NCBI GenBank assembly: GCA_004123355.1
Contig: SCHM01000001.1
Location: 13,746,937 to 13,810,936 of the forward strand
Length of the DNA: 64,000 nt
DNA from: Amphirosellinia nigrospora
Taxonomy: Eukaryota; Ascomycota; Sordariomycetes; Xylariales; Xylariaceae
Direction: 5' to 3'
Position 1 is the stretch's first letter. Each line of letters opens with the position of its first letter. A program made the translations under genes and the position numbers. Of this stretch, positions 1-12,220 are shown in pieces. The notes under the pieces are model-generated. The model was not told the DNA's origin. It was given only the letters and a program-made list of their open reading frames with translations, and did not search any database.

Positions 1-364
1 CAATTGTAAACGACTTCAAAGAGTGATGTATGAAAACTAATCATCAAGCTGATATATCGACATGACCTCCAGGAAATTACGTTTCCCTGGGCCGCCAGGC
101 AGGTTTAGCAATCGGTACCGGTATTAGCTTGTCGCGTGCCGTCGTTGTGCCAGGGGGTCTCCATCTAGTCTAACACGTTAAAGGTTCGTTTTCTACTATC
201 GGGAGGTTCTCTTCCTCCCTGTCGGCCCACGTGTGCTCCAGGTTCGACCTTCAGATATAAATATTCGGTTCACTTCCCACAGTCATGGTACTTTGCCGTC
301 CCTTTAGTAGTGACAACTGCCCCAACCCAACGCGTCTCCCTAGTTTCCGGCGTAGCATACGAAT
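1..364 (+). promoter_or_regulatory. Upstream region of the Dal5-like permease with a TATA-like box
   Basis: No coding signal is visible. A TATAAATA motif at about 256-263 lies roughly 100 bp before the permease ATG at 365, a plausible core-promoter position. Nothing else is recognised. Confidence 0.35.
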
Positions 365-2088
365 ATGACTTCCCCCCAACTATTGCCAGCCGTTGAATCG
401 GCAAAGGAAGGGGTAGTTGCCGAGCACTATGACAACGCTACAGATGACCCAAAGAAGGATATTGAGCAGCCAGACAGGTTCGGGTCCTATGCGAAAGTGA
501 ACCCAAAAGAAATCGCTCTAGTGAGAAAGCTAGACTTATATATGATGGTAACTTACCACGGCTTGTCTTGGATGGTAGAAGTGTACTAACATGGGCAGCC
601 GGTACTTTGGCTCATGTATTTCCTAAACTTTCTCGACCGTAACGCGATCGTCAATGGCAAGCTCAATCACATCGAGGAAGATCTTGGGTTGGTCGGCTCA
701 CAATACAACACCTGTGTGAGCATCTTCTTCGTGGGGTAAGCCCTATCAGTTTCTCGCAGGGTTCACGGGTCGAGGGTCTCATGCTAATCCTGGAGTTTAC
801 CCGCAGGTACATCACCGGCCAGATCCCATCAAACATGCTTGTCACTCGGCTAAAGCCGTCCTGGTATCTGTCGGGTGGATGCTAGCCTGGGCCATCGTAT
901 CTACTCTTAACTGCGTAGTAAAGGACTATAGCGGTCTATTAGCTGTTCGGTAGGGGTTTTCACGTCAATCAATAACCGTCCACCCCTACTATATTACAGA
1001 AAAGCCATAAGGATAGCAACTGACGTTGTTTAGGCTGGTGTTAGGGCTCACCGAAGCCCCTTTCTACCCAGGCGGCATTACCTTGTCAGTCTATTCTACA
1101 CCCGTAAGGAGACAGCTACTAGGCTTGCTGTATTCTACACCGGAAACCTTCTTGCTAGTACCTTCTCGGGCTGATTGCAGCTGGTGTATTTGCTGGCCTC
1201 GACGGAGTGCATGGTTTAGCGGGCTGGCGGTGGCTCTTCTTGATCCAAGGCGTGGTTACTGGTAAGCTAAGGCCTCGCTACTATTAACATCGCCATATAA
1301 CTGACATTTTTACTAGTTGTGGTAGCCATCGCGGGTTTCTTCATCCTTCCGGACACACCGCTCACTACTCGTTGGCTCACCCAGGAAGAGCGCCAGTTGG
1401 CCCACGATCGCATTGCACGAGACACTACCGAGAAACGCTACACAGCGACAAGCACCTGGTCAGGTCTGTGGGATGCGGCGCGAGACTACCGCACCTGGGT
1501 TTTCACTCTCATGGCCAACTTACATCTATCAGCCAATAACTTCAAGAACTACCTACCTACGGCTGTCTCGTCGCTGGGCTTCAGCACTACTGTCTCACTT
1601 GTGCTTACGAGTCCACCCTACCTGGTCGCCACGTTTCGCATCTGTGGCAGTGTCCTGGTCTTCTGGTCACTTCAATGAACGGACGTGGCACATCACATTC
1701 TCGAAGGCACTGGCCATCGTAGGCTTTGCAGTAGCGACGGCCACATACAACATCGGAGCGCGTTACTTTGCCATCGTACTATTCGTCGGAGCTACCTACG
1801 GCGTGAACAACATCAACCTCGCATGGACCGCCGCCACGGTTGGACAGACAGATGAGAAGAAGGCGGCCGCCCTTGCGATCGCCAATACGTTGGGTAATCT
1901 GTCTTTCGTTTACACCCCCTACTTATGGTCTGATGATACCTCCCCCCTTTTCCGCCCTGCTTGTCTAGCTAGCATCGGATTCTCTTTTGGCGTTATCATC
2001 ACGGCTTGGACCATGAAGGGATCTTGATCAGGGCCAACAGGAAAATCAGAGCACAGGATAGCGAGGCTATCAACTTCTACGCATACTG
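365..2088 (+). CDS. MFS transporter, allantoate permease (Dal5/ACS) family, frameshifted
   Basis: Plasma-membrane symporter of the anion:cation symporter group, whose members carry allantoate, nicotinate, pantothenate or similar small organic acids; the substrate is not predictable. The N-terminus is cytosolic. After a first intron (about 548-598, CTAAC branch point) comes the family signature NFLDRNAIVNGKLN, then SQYNTC and, after a second intron (about 736-806), the loop QIPSNML. Later segments include EAPFYPGG, GWRWLFLIQG, PDTPLTTRWL, the TM10-11 stretch YGVNNINLAW and the C-terminal ILIRANRKIR ending at 2088. The frame slips near 879 (GGGG seen as GGG), 1105, 1173, 1627 and 2022; most slips are explained by one base in a short run, and the protein is otherwise conserved throughout. 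Assembly error is as likely as a pseudogene. Confidence 0.8.
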
Positions 2089-4424
2089 ATTAGTACTGCC
2101 ACTTTTTAGTCATAATCGAAGTACTCAAGTATGGTGAAGATATCTGAAAAGATGTCGTGCACATATGTTTCTTATCCAGATAGCAATTTATCTTCTGATA
2201 CGAAGCCTTTTCTAGCTATATTTGCCGTGAATCACGTTAGATAGATTCGCGGTGGCCTTATCCGTTAGCGTCGGCGGTGGACGAAACAGCACTGATGTTA
2301 CACACAAGACCAACGTCGACCTTGTTTAGCAACATTTCGGCGCTGAGCGCATGCGATTTGCTAAGGATAGGCAAAAGCCTGCCATCTTTGGTGATGACGA
2401 CAGCTTTAGCCTTGGGGTTAGAGGGACGAGAGCTAAACCAGCCCGCAGAGCCGTTGAGGAAGTGACTAATCTCACCTACCATCTCTACGCCTGTCGGTCT
2501 ACTTTACTGCTACTGTAGCTGTCGTTGAGGGATGTGGCGGGGGATGAGGTCCGGGTCCTAGTAGCGAGGACAGGCGCATAGTATAACAGCGTCTAAGCGC
2601 CTTCGCTGTCTTCCGACTGTATCGTGACGGTGCGGGCTTCGACATGCCAGGACCCGGCCTCGCCATGAATAACGGTGCACACAAGGAAGCGTACGAGTTG
2701 AATTCATTGGCGATAGATGCGAAGAGTGTTGGGCCGGGAGGAGCACGAGGGAGCGGGGCTGCGCGCGCCCTAGAAGATATATGAGAAGCTATAATGTCTC
2801 TCTAATATGTTAGCTTCTTATATGTAGTTAAGTGAGTTTAAAGGCGCAGCAGGCTATGATCCTGTCGGGTTTAGCGGCTCGTTCCTACAGTATGTTAAAA
2901 CATATAGTATCCCAATTGGAAATAGCCTCGCGATACTTGTGGCGCAACAGTAGACCAAGACTCGAGTGTTCTGTTCACCATGTTCCCGGATAACTTCATC
3001 ATGTGTACTGCGCCGTAAGATTATTGCTAAAGGAAATAGTCGGTGTCTATGTAATGATAAGAGAAACGCCTCGCAAGCACCTAGGTCAGCAAGTGAGAAG
3101 GAGGTTAGCTGAGAAGTTCCGTCAACTTGAACAGCTTCATTGCTGGCATAATTACCTTACACAATATGTCTAGTCTATGTCTTTACGAGTTAAGAATAAA
3201 AGGTACTACGTGTCATTCATGAAACAGGCATCCTGTCTTGTCTGTTTCTACTAGCGCTCGTCACACTGAGCTCTCCGTCTAAAACAAGTTTATGGATACC
3301 TATCACAATATAAAATCGTTCTTGTCTTCCGAGACTCAACGCGCACCATTGACTAAAATAGCTATACAGCAACTGTGATCATATTCTCCACTATAGGTTT
3401 AGAAACTGGTATCTTCTGTCATGAACCTCGCAAGGGTAGGGTGTAAACACCTGTTGTTGCACGGAGGATCAGTCAAGTCATCTCCGTGGGCTCTATGTGA
3501 CTACTTAACTTAGGTATATACAGAGAGTCTCTTTGTCTATATGCCTAGATCCCTGTTTCCTGGCATCTTCATTACGAAAGGTTGTTGGCTTCCTTGATAA
3601 AACACTTTATCATGTGCTGTCTAAGGTGCTCTCTTTCTTCCTCACGCTATCTTCATGTTATTAGCAGAGTATAAAATACTCGCAGACCTAGCATTCGGAT
3701 CTGTTGAGATGCCCTAGCAGGTACTTGTTGTGCGGGAAACAGGGTATAGATATCGCGCTTCATCAGTAGTTTAAACTATTCTCGTACCTGCCCATGTGAA
3801 GGAATTGGTATCAGGCATTAATAATTCTATTTTAGAAAGCCTCACTGAAGCTTTCATGGTACAGTCATAACTTCCAGCAGATCAACTCCCAAACCGCCTC
3901 GGGAGTTAAATATATGGTCATGTCATCTCGATAGAATTCCCCCGAATCGAGATATTATTTCTCGCCTGCGCATCAAGAGCCTTTCTCGCGATACCTTATA
4001 GAGTAATTTCCAGGGACTAAGGGCGGCGTATGGTCGTCAGAGGCCCACAGATTACCAGTACAAGCAGGACATTTTGACTAGCTTCACTTCATCTACAACT
4101 AAAAGCCCTAACTAGAAACCCGGTAGTTTCGCACGGCAAATCCCCCATACTGCTTACAAATTCTTACTAACGTTACGATCTTATTCGCCACACGTTCTGT
4201 ACATAAATGAAAATTCCCTAGTTATAGAGAAGCATCTTTGTACTTCGCATTAGATCCGATTTCGTCTACACTGATTCCCCCCCCCTCGTCAATATCGAAC
4301 AGTTCTACGTGTCACTTAGGTTCGTGTTGCTCATGCCAACTCCAATCTGCGGTGCGCCTTTCCAGCAAAGTTCGATTCTGCCGAAACTCAACAATAAGTT
4401 CCAACCACACTCATCATTTCCGCC
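2089..4424. other. Gene-poor stretch with a possible decayed coding remnant
   Basis: About 2.3 kb with no recognisable gene. On the minus strand 2258-2750 has GC-richer, codon-like composition with short open stretches in different frames, possibly a decayed gene, but I recognise no family. From 2760 onwards I see only AT-richer intergenic sequence. Confidence 0.3.
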
Positions 4425-5753
4425 ATGAAGACCGTATGGACACGTCTAATCCGGTTTGTTGCCACGGATGATCGCATTCTCCGTGGTGAGCCGATTATGC
4501 CTGATCCAGACTTTGATCTGGGACAAACCACGGAACAAACCAAGCTTCGTGCAAAAGTGATCGCGGGTGATGACATTTACGATACGTCAGGAGCAACAAC
4601 GGTTACGGACGAGATTGCGATAGTGAAGAAGCTTCTCGGCCCAGTCTCAGCTCAAGATGTTCCAATAGTCCGCTGCATTGGTTTAAACTATAGAAATCAC
4701 AGTACGTGACAACTAATTTCGGGATGGAGGAAGAAATTTTTGGGACATCATAAGCTGATTTCTATGTTGTGTCTAGTCAAGGAGACTGGGATGAGTCTGC
4801 CTAATTTTCCAGTACAGTTTATCAAGCCGTCAACATCAGTACAAGATCGTAAGAACCCCTGAAATCATTCCAGAGCACGTTTGAAGGGAATCTAGACAAT
4901 GCCTATAAGTATCTGCAACCCTTGAGGCTTCGCTTCACATGAGAATAACTGACACCGACCTTTTTCAGACGGGGCGCCAGTGATAATTCCCTATATATGC
5001 CAAGATGACCAAGCCGATTATGAAGGCGAGTTTGTATGTCAATTTCTCTGGAGAGACCTACTAGATATTTTTATCACGGCGTCACGAAATAGTCAGGGCA
5101 GCTAACAAATTCTAGTGTATCGTCATAGGCAAAGACGCCAAAGACGTCTCTGCATCACGAGCTTTTGAATACGTCGCCGCATACACGGTGGGAAACGACG
5201 TATCTTCCCGAAAACTCCAAGCGGACCCGGAACTCGCCGGCCCAATGCCTCAGGCCGACTTTTCCAAAGGGTTTGATACCTTCGCTCCCATAGGTCCAGC
5301 CCTGGTGTCCAGCATATTAATTGATGACCCAAAACGTCTGAGATTGCAGACTACGGTTGACGGTGAAGTGAGACAGCAAGCTTCTATAGATGGCCTCCTT
5401 TTCGGTGTCGAGCGTTTGATCGAATACCTCTCCACAGGTACGACTTTACAAAAGGGTACCATCATCATGGGAAGCCCAGGGGTGAGTAATATTCAGCCTC
5501 ATCAGTATGGAAATATAGGAAAATGCCAAGACACGTTGTACTAACTATTACGTCCTAAGGTGTCGGCTTTAAGATGGAGCCGCCAAGGTGGCTGACACCA
5601 GGTACCCATATGGAAGTATTTGTCTCGGAAATTGGGACACTGAAAAACACTGTTGTTTTTCAAGGGGACTCAGTAATCGGATTATTAAATCGTACCAAGG
5701 TAGTGATAGTCAAGGTCTTCGGGAAAGTTACGGCAATATATATATTAGCATAG
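4425..5753 (+). CDS. Fumarylacetoacetate hydrolase (FAH) family protein
   Basis: Five-exon gene for the FAH superfamily, whose members cleave or hydrate 2,4-diketo acids and related 2-oxo acids with a divalent metal. Exons 4425-4701, 4777-4848, 4969-5033 and 5116-5481 join in frame. They give RCIGLNYRNHIKE, the metal-site region DYEGEF, and YTVGNDVSSRKLQ followed by SKGFDTFAPIGP, all core FAH motifs. The last exon (from 5560) encodes VGFKMEPPRWLTPG and EIGTLKNTV, the usual C-terminus, but it is one base out of phase with exon 4; a G lost from the G-run at 5478-5481 would explain this. The family normally ends just after the NTV motif, whereas this frame runs on to a TAG at 5751. Substrate unknown; not obviously linked to the distant PKS cluster. 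Confidence 0.8.
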
Positions 5754-6244
5754 GTGGATTAGACAGCCTACTTACTATCTTGCCAAGAATACGCCTCTGA
5801 GTGCAAATATCAGCGCATAGAGCTGACCTGACCGACTTGATGAGTAAGGGGGAAGGTGTTTACTTCAACGGAGAACGGCCCAGGCCCCCTTAAACTCATG
5901 AAATTCGAAACTTTTTCCTACAAGGATAAATTGGGGGATGAGGTTGAACATTAAAACGTGGTCAGAGCAATAAACACAGCAAGCCATCTTCTTCGGGCAT
6001 TTGATAGTCTAAAAATGCTCGTCATGGACTCAAGAGATGGCTTTCTCTCTCTATATCGCGACTATCCCTATCTACAATTAACTTGGATTTTGTTTCATTG
6101 CATATTAGTCGCCGTGCTCGAGTATCTGCGTAGCCGTCACGCCAAATTAGGTTAAAGCTTATCATTAACCGTTCCAAAATAATCTATATACAAACTATTG
6201 CATCATCTCTTATATGTCCAAAACTACAGCGTCTCCAAAACTCT
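5754..6244. other. Intergenic between FAH and GH43 genes
   Basis: A 65-codon open frame at 5958-6155 has no recognisable features and AT-rich codon use, so I do not call it. The two flanking genes converge here, so this should hold both 3' ends; no clear terminator signal is seen. Confidence 0.3.
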
Positions 6245-7320
6245 TTAGGTAACTGACCCCGTGGCAATGTTGATATCAGCACTGTATAACTCACGAATGC
6301 CATTTGGATCGTTCGATTTCAGACGCCCATGAAACACAACCGAGCGACCATTGGGATCGATATCAAGCCCCCAGGACCATAGATCCCGTAAGGGTTTGCA
6401 GTGTTCATAACAATAACGCGGTTGGTGTATGCACCGTTAATGGTCGATGAAAAAGCGGCCTCGATATCATAGTTATCACTTGAGAAGCAGTGTGCACTAT
6501 AAAATAAAACGTAGCTCCCATCGCTGATCTTTGTAAAGCGAGGGTGCCCTCCACGATGCCATCGTCGTGTTGGCACCCACATGATCGAGGATCTTCGACG
6601 CACTGCCGACGAGCGTTATCGCGTCCCGACCCATCTGCTGGATCATTATGGGTGTCGGATAATAGGTCGTCCCCGTTGGCGTGTTAGCGCACGTAGTAGC
6701 GCCGCCGGGCTGCTTGCCGTCGACTTCCACAATATCCAGCGTGTTAGTACCATCATCGTACCCCCGATGCATCAATAACGCCGCCGCCGGCGTCGTTGCA
6801 GATCAGGGGCTTGGACTGCGGGGTGTATGGCCCTGTCGCAGTGGCCGATGGGCCAAGCCAATGCAATGCGTACCACCGTTTTGCCAGGCAGTGTAATACA
6901 TGATGAACGTCCCAGCATCATTGATCTGGATGTCAGGGCCAGTACCCCGGCTCGCGTCAGCCCAAGCGCCGGCGTCTGGTAGGGTGTCGGTGCTGCCCAG
7001 AGCCCACGTGAAAGTGTCAGAGCCTTGCTGGGGGAAAACGTCCTGGGAAGTGGCGAAGGGACATTTTTGCCGTTGGATGTTGTCGCGAATGCATACCAAA
7101 GCCCGTTCGCGGATATTATTGCGGGATCTGGGAAGTTTACGCCCATGAAAGGGCCGAAGACACTGCGGGCCGTAGACTTCGCAGACTTCGTGCTCTTCAT
7201 GTTGATTTTGGTGACATTGGTCAGCGCAATCCTCGGGACAGCCCCGGACTGAGGCGCTTCTAATATGGTTGGAAGACTGGCAGCCAGCGCCGCTCCCAGT
7301 GTAAAGAGAAGAGCCTTCAT
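6245..7320 (-). CDS. Secreted glycoside hydrolase family 43 protein, frameshifted
   Basis: Secreted five-bladed beta-propeller glycosidase, probably acting on arabinan or xylan side chains. The ATG at 7320 opens a signal peptide (MKALLFTLGAALAASLP). GH43 landmarks follow in order: FPDPAII with the general-base Asp, the PDIQINDAGTFIMYYTAW strand carrying the second Asp, GYDDGTNTL, the APSLYK segment where the catalytic Glu normally precedes Ala-Pro-Ser, then GSYVLFYSAHCFSS, and the C-terminus SNDPNGIRELYSADI ending at the TAA at 6245-6247. No intron is needed. The reading frame slips at least six times, almost every time next to a run of G, C or A, with both gains and losses; all blades remain recognisable. 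I read this as a normal gene with assembly indels, but a recent pseudogene cannot be excluded. Confidence 0.8.
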
Positions 7321-10177
7321 GGATGTTGGTAAATGTGGCTGAGGGATCCGAGTTGTGTTTGCTTCACAGCCTGAGTCTCATCCTACATCGCTTGGGACGG
7401 GAAGAGGCCACAGATACTTATAACGTAGGCATCGCCCAGCAAGCTTCCATCGGTAGGCATGGTTTCACCTGCGCTATCAATTAAGTCAGCCGATGCTATT
7501 ACGGATGAGGACGGGGGTGATGTCGTTTCTGGCAGCTGGTTACATCTTGGGGTAGCCATCAAGTTAGGTATAGAGCCAAGGGAATCTTAGTCCTAGCATA
7601 TGAAGCCTTCCCATTCGAGCACATGCTTTCTTATTTCCACTCCGCGGATTAGTCGACTTCGGGACTAGTCGTTACTAAGACAATTTCTCTTCCTCCCTAA
7701 TCAAGCGCGAGAAAATGAGAAGGGAATGCAAGAGTGGAGGTTGGAAATCCTACGCTCATGATAACGCGTAGCGCCATTCCACTCTCGATTCCAAAGATAT
7801 AAGCACAACAACCATAATCCGACTTCGAGAAGACACAGAAATGGACCCTCCGACAACAACGTTACATGATGGTCACCATGAAGATAGCTGCCTCTCGACG
7901 ATGGGGTCACCTATTTTATGCTGCAGGAACACGTATGTTGAGCGTATTCGTCTTTGGTCATTGCTAGGTAGTTTAACTCAAACACCCCAGGTCGTCCTGA
8001 TATCCGCCGAGCCGGAGGCAGGACATTGCGGAGCTAGTGGACACCGGAACACATGACTCCTAGCCCCGGCGCATCGCTTAAATAAAGCCCAATAAGGAAG
8101 CTAACGATACCCTGATCTATACGGATTTAGGCCAAAGCCCGTTCCTTTTGCTTGCTTACGTCAGCTAAATCTTGGCGACCCGAATTCCGGTTCGTTTGAC
8201 AGTTTTGTCTCTTAGTCGGTCACTCTTACGATACCAGCAGCTAGCATTTCGGCATCCGAAAGATTTGGTTGTCTCAGCTTATTCCCCCCCGTAACGCAAC
8301 AACTTATCACAGATCCACGCCAGCGACAGTCTACTTTATCACGATTTGGTGTTTTCAAATGCCAGACAAGATGCCAAGACGCACCGTATAGCTATATAGA
8401 GGACATGCAGTTAACGTAGGAATGCCCATAATCATCGGCTCCTTCGGAACATGCCGTTTGTCAATATGAAGTATCAGGAATAGCGGTATCGTAAAAAGGC
8501 GCCGGTAGATTGCCGGCCAGGTTGCAGACAAAAGAACATCGTGAAAAAAGTGGCATAAGACATAAGATAGCATATGAAAGCAAAGCGTCGTGTCAACAAG
8601 AAAGTACGGATGCAAGATAAATATAACTCGAGTGAGGGAGTTTGAATACGTAAATTATCTTGGGTATTCAAATGTAACATTGCACTCTCATGCCCCAAGG
8701 CACGGCCGAATAGGCATGTGGGTTTAATGGGATCCGTATAATAGCTAATGAAGGGGCACATTACAGGCGCATTTATCTGGGGGAGCGAACGAGTTCCTGA
8801 AAGATATGAAGTAGCAAGGGTAGAAGTTAAGTTTTGAAACAATATAGGGTTCTGACCACCCCTAGTAGGTATTGTATTGTACAGGGCCCTCAGGATGTCC
8901 ACTAGCACCAAAACCACAGAATGTCATCCCCAATATTATATGGGTCCCTCAGAATGTCCATCTGCACACCCGTCAACCCCGCATTTACAATTTCTGGGTC
9001 TTCTCCAAGGAGTTGAATTTATCGAGACTTGGAATTATAAGCGGTCGCGTTAGATTGCATTAACATATTGACTAGAAACCGGTTAAATAAGAGCATCTAT
9101 TCACTTAATAGAACTTGCATAATAGTATTTTGGCTTTAGCGCATATATTAAGGAGCATGAAGGCACATAAAGCCGAGCTCATGCCCTTTCGGCGTACGCC
9201 GTACTATTATAGCCCCTTCGTGGAAGGTGAAAAAGTGAGGTGACGAGGAAAACCCCTCGCATGTACCCCTGGCCGCGCGGCGCCCTTATAAGGGCCCTTT
9301 AGCCTCGGGTCCGTGCGAGTGCTGGTATAGAACAGGTTGTGAGTTATAAACAGTCAACTTAATATAGACCACAAGGGAAGCCTGCCTCCTGCAACCAGTG
9401 ATCATCGACCTCCGGCCATATCTAACTAGTCCGCGTAGGCTGCTGCTACGGAAGAAAAATAGCATATACACTAATTTTTTTTTTCTTATCCTTTTGTTGG
9501 CATTATATATCTATCGCTTATCTGGTAAACTATTAGTTTATCTAGAACTTTATAGCTATTATAGTACAACAAATCTTTTGTATGGCACGCTTTAGAAATG
9601 ATTCTCCGTGGTTTATTATTTTAATGGTCTTTTTCGAGTATTCCCTATGCAAGAAAGGCATGTGCTTAAGTGTTTAGAACTGGGGTGCTTATTAGACTAA
9701 CAGTATTTTGAAGTAGAAAAAACCTCTGGGTTCTTAATACTATTTTGAACGTCATTTATCCTTAGCTTATAGTCGAGCTCGAGGCCTCGTAAGATCTCCA
9801 GCTCTTGTTTCCTCGAGAGACGTCTACGCAAGACTACACTAAATAATGCCGGTACAGATGTATTCGCAATATTTTGTCAATGATATAAGAATATTACTAG
9901 GTTTATGGCTGCCATTATACGCTTATTATTGTGCGCAGGTTTTGTCTATTACGAACAGGTTACCAGCAAGCCTTCAGTTACCACAGCCTCTGCTTTACCT
10001 CGTCCTTTTATAGACACTTGGCTTCACCTTAATTTAGGATGCATTGAATTGTGGCGTCATCGAGAATTAGATCCTAGAATAACTCTGTAAAATCATGCTG
10101 CCACGAGAGAGAAAGCTCAACTCTTCCTCTCTAGCCAAGGTCAAATGCGCGCAGCTAATTCAGTACTGCAACAACTG
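7321..10177. other. Gene-poor stretch, no supported gene
   Basis: About 2.9 kb. The longest open frame (minus strand, 8474-8917) has no recognisable domain and unlikely composition. A short imperfect direct repeat of about 21 bp sits at roughly 8887 and 8949 (CCTCAGGATGTCC and CCTCAGAATGTCC cores). From 9440 the sequence turns AT-rich. I see no RNA gene or element. Confidence 0.3.
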
Positions 10178-10873
10178 CTATAGTAAACACAAATATCCAA
10201 CACCGACCGCTGCCAACCAATAGAACATGGGTTTCAATGCAACTGAACAGCCTCCAGAAGATAGTGTCGAGCTGACGCTGGCACTCGGGATGCTTGATGA
10301 AGATGGCCCACTAGGGGATACACTTGAGCTTACGAACGAGGAGCTCGAAGTTGGCGATGGACTAGAGTCGCCTGCAATAAAAGGACAAGGGTTGCAATCT
10401 CTATACGAAAACCCGCAGGTCTGACCCAAGAGGCAGGTCCAAGTGTCACCGGTCGATGAATCTCGGCAATTTGAGACCTTTGTGCAAGTGTGGCTCCCCG
10501 AACCCAAGCCGGATCCAGAACCGGATGGCTGTGCGAAGCGTGAATATTAGACGCATTGCTCCGATCAATAATTGAGATATAGAGTTTTGTTATGCGAGGG
10601 ACTTACCGACGCCAGCGTACCACACTTGGTGGGATCACTTGCTGGACAACATGTCTCTTCAGATGTCCCTTCATTGATACAAGTATAACCGTTGGCACAA
10701 CATCCACTTCCACAGCAGCCGTCAATCGTACAGCATCCATTCACTCCAGGGCAGGAGAAGGTCGTGATATCGCATCCTAGGAGGGGGCCGACAGGGGTGG
10801 TGCTACTTTGGGCTTGAACTCGATTTATAAGGGAGGGAAGCACGAAAAGTGCTGTTAGAGATTTGGTAAGCAT
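10178..10873 (-). CDS. Small secreted cysteine-rich protein with Ser-rich stalk and GPI-like tail
   Basis: Two-exon gene: 10873-10607 and 10528-10178, intron of 78 bp (GTAAGT..CACAG, phase 0), about 205 residues. The start is the ATG at 10873; the in-frame GTG six bases upstream is not used. An N-terminal signal peptide (MLTKSLTALFVLPSLI, then Ala-Gln-Ala-like cleavage) precedes a dense cysteine domain with CC pairs (NGCCTIDGCCGSGCCANGYTC, about residues 45-65) and a TCCP motif. Exon 2 starts with a Gly-Ser linker, then a second Cys-containing stretch, about 50 residues rich in Ser and Pro, and a hydrophobic C-terminal tail typical of GPI anchoring. Likely a cell-wall or surface protein. No frame breaks. 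Function unknown; similar cysteine-rich GPI proteins are common in filamentous ascomycetes. Confidence 0.7.
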
Positions 10874-12220
10874 TGTCACGCAGTTACAACGTGACCGAGG
10901 GGATTAGTTTCATGTCTATAGTGATAGTTTTATGCAACGCTTCGAAGTCGAATGATTAGACGCAACGCTGCGAAATACTTATACTCCACGAAAAGAGGCT
11001 AATTGCAGAACACGCCCATCAAGTAGTGCACTCCATGACAGGGTGTCTAACACTAAATTGAACTTCACTTTTCAGCTAGCTCAGCTTGCGTGGGATGACC
11101 GAATAGACTTCTCCAGCTATTGATGTCTACAGCGTGAATTAAACTTTGTGGGGCTATCAGCTCCATCAGCTGTAAGCCACGAAGTTGATCTAGACAAGGC
11201 CACAGCTAATTAGAAAGGTCACTTCATGCTTACGTGGTCACGTTCGAGACCCCCACAGTAAACGTAGCGGGAAACTTCGAATAGGTGTTCACTGAACTTT
11301 TTCTCAAGAGAGATCCGAACGCATCTAGAGCTAATTCTCTCGATAGCCAGAGTGGGGCACTGTTCTTTTTCTGAAACCTAGGATACCTAAAGCAATAAGA
11401 CGGTCTGCGTGCTAGAAAACCAGCTCTATATAATATCATCGTTATCAGGTTCATGATACATAACGTAGATACAGCACTACAATGACAGCAAAAACTATAG
11501 TTTTTCCTTCCTGCTAATGGGATCAAGTCAACAGCATCGCTGCCGACTTTCATCAATGGCGAAGCCTTCAACGATGAAGATCACGTGATGAATCGGCTCG
11601 CGCGGCATTCGGACATTGCACCGGTTGATCGACACCACGCTGAGGGGATTCCGAGGTGCGATATCAAGTTGAGAAGACGCTTGACGGGCGAGGACTGCCG
11701 TGATGTCGTTATCGATGTCGCTTCGTCACCCGAGGTTGCGGTGCTATTTGTCTGAATGCTGCCGTGCCGATAATAAAGGCGTGATTGAAGTGTGGTTTGG
11801 ATCGATATCGCTTTGCCTAGCATCGTGATCTCTAGGCTTACCGCGTTTATCTCGAGGGGTCGTTGATCGATTTTCGGCTGAGCGCCGTAGAGGTGCCCAA
11901 GCTTGGTGTTAATAGCCGCTTTGTTTTATATTGATATCGGTATTGGTCTTCTTATGCTTTTCTGCTTGTTACCCTGTATCGACTTGTGATAACGTTGGCA
12001 GTCCTCGAGCCAACTAGGAATATCAACATAGCTGGTTGACAAGATATGCGGTGGATGAGGAACGAAGCGCGTATGTCGTGCGCAATGCTCTCGTGGTGGC
12101 CATTATCTCTCGTTAGGGATCACTTCAGGAAGAATGGAACCGACCTACCATACTCATCCGGCAATAATATGTAAGGTTCTACATCAGAATCTTCATCGCT
12201 TGCCCCGCCACTATACAATT
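10874..12220. other. Intergenic with an orphan coding-like segment on the plus strand
   Basis: Mostly no signal. Plus strand 11505-11754 is open after an upstream TAG and has codon-like composition (short stretches such as NGEAFNDED and RCDIKLRRRLTGEDCRDVV), ending at a TGA near 11754. It lacks an early ATG and may be the last exon of a lost gene. The family is not recognised. Minus-strand frames over the same bases look like shadows. Confidence 0.25.

Noticed and set aside
8474-8917. 147-codon open frame on the minus strand
   Set aside because: No domain, no homologous wording, low-quality composition, and the region otherwise looks non-coding.
9398-9595. Hydrophobic 65-codon frame that looks like a membrane peptide
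   Set aside because: AT-rich sequence translates to Leu, Ile and Tyr by composition alone.
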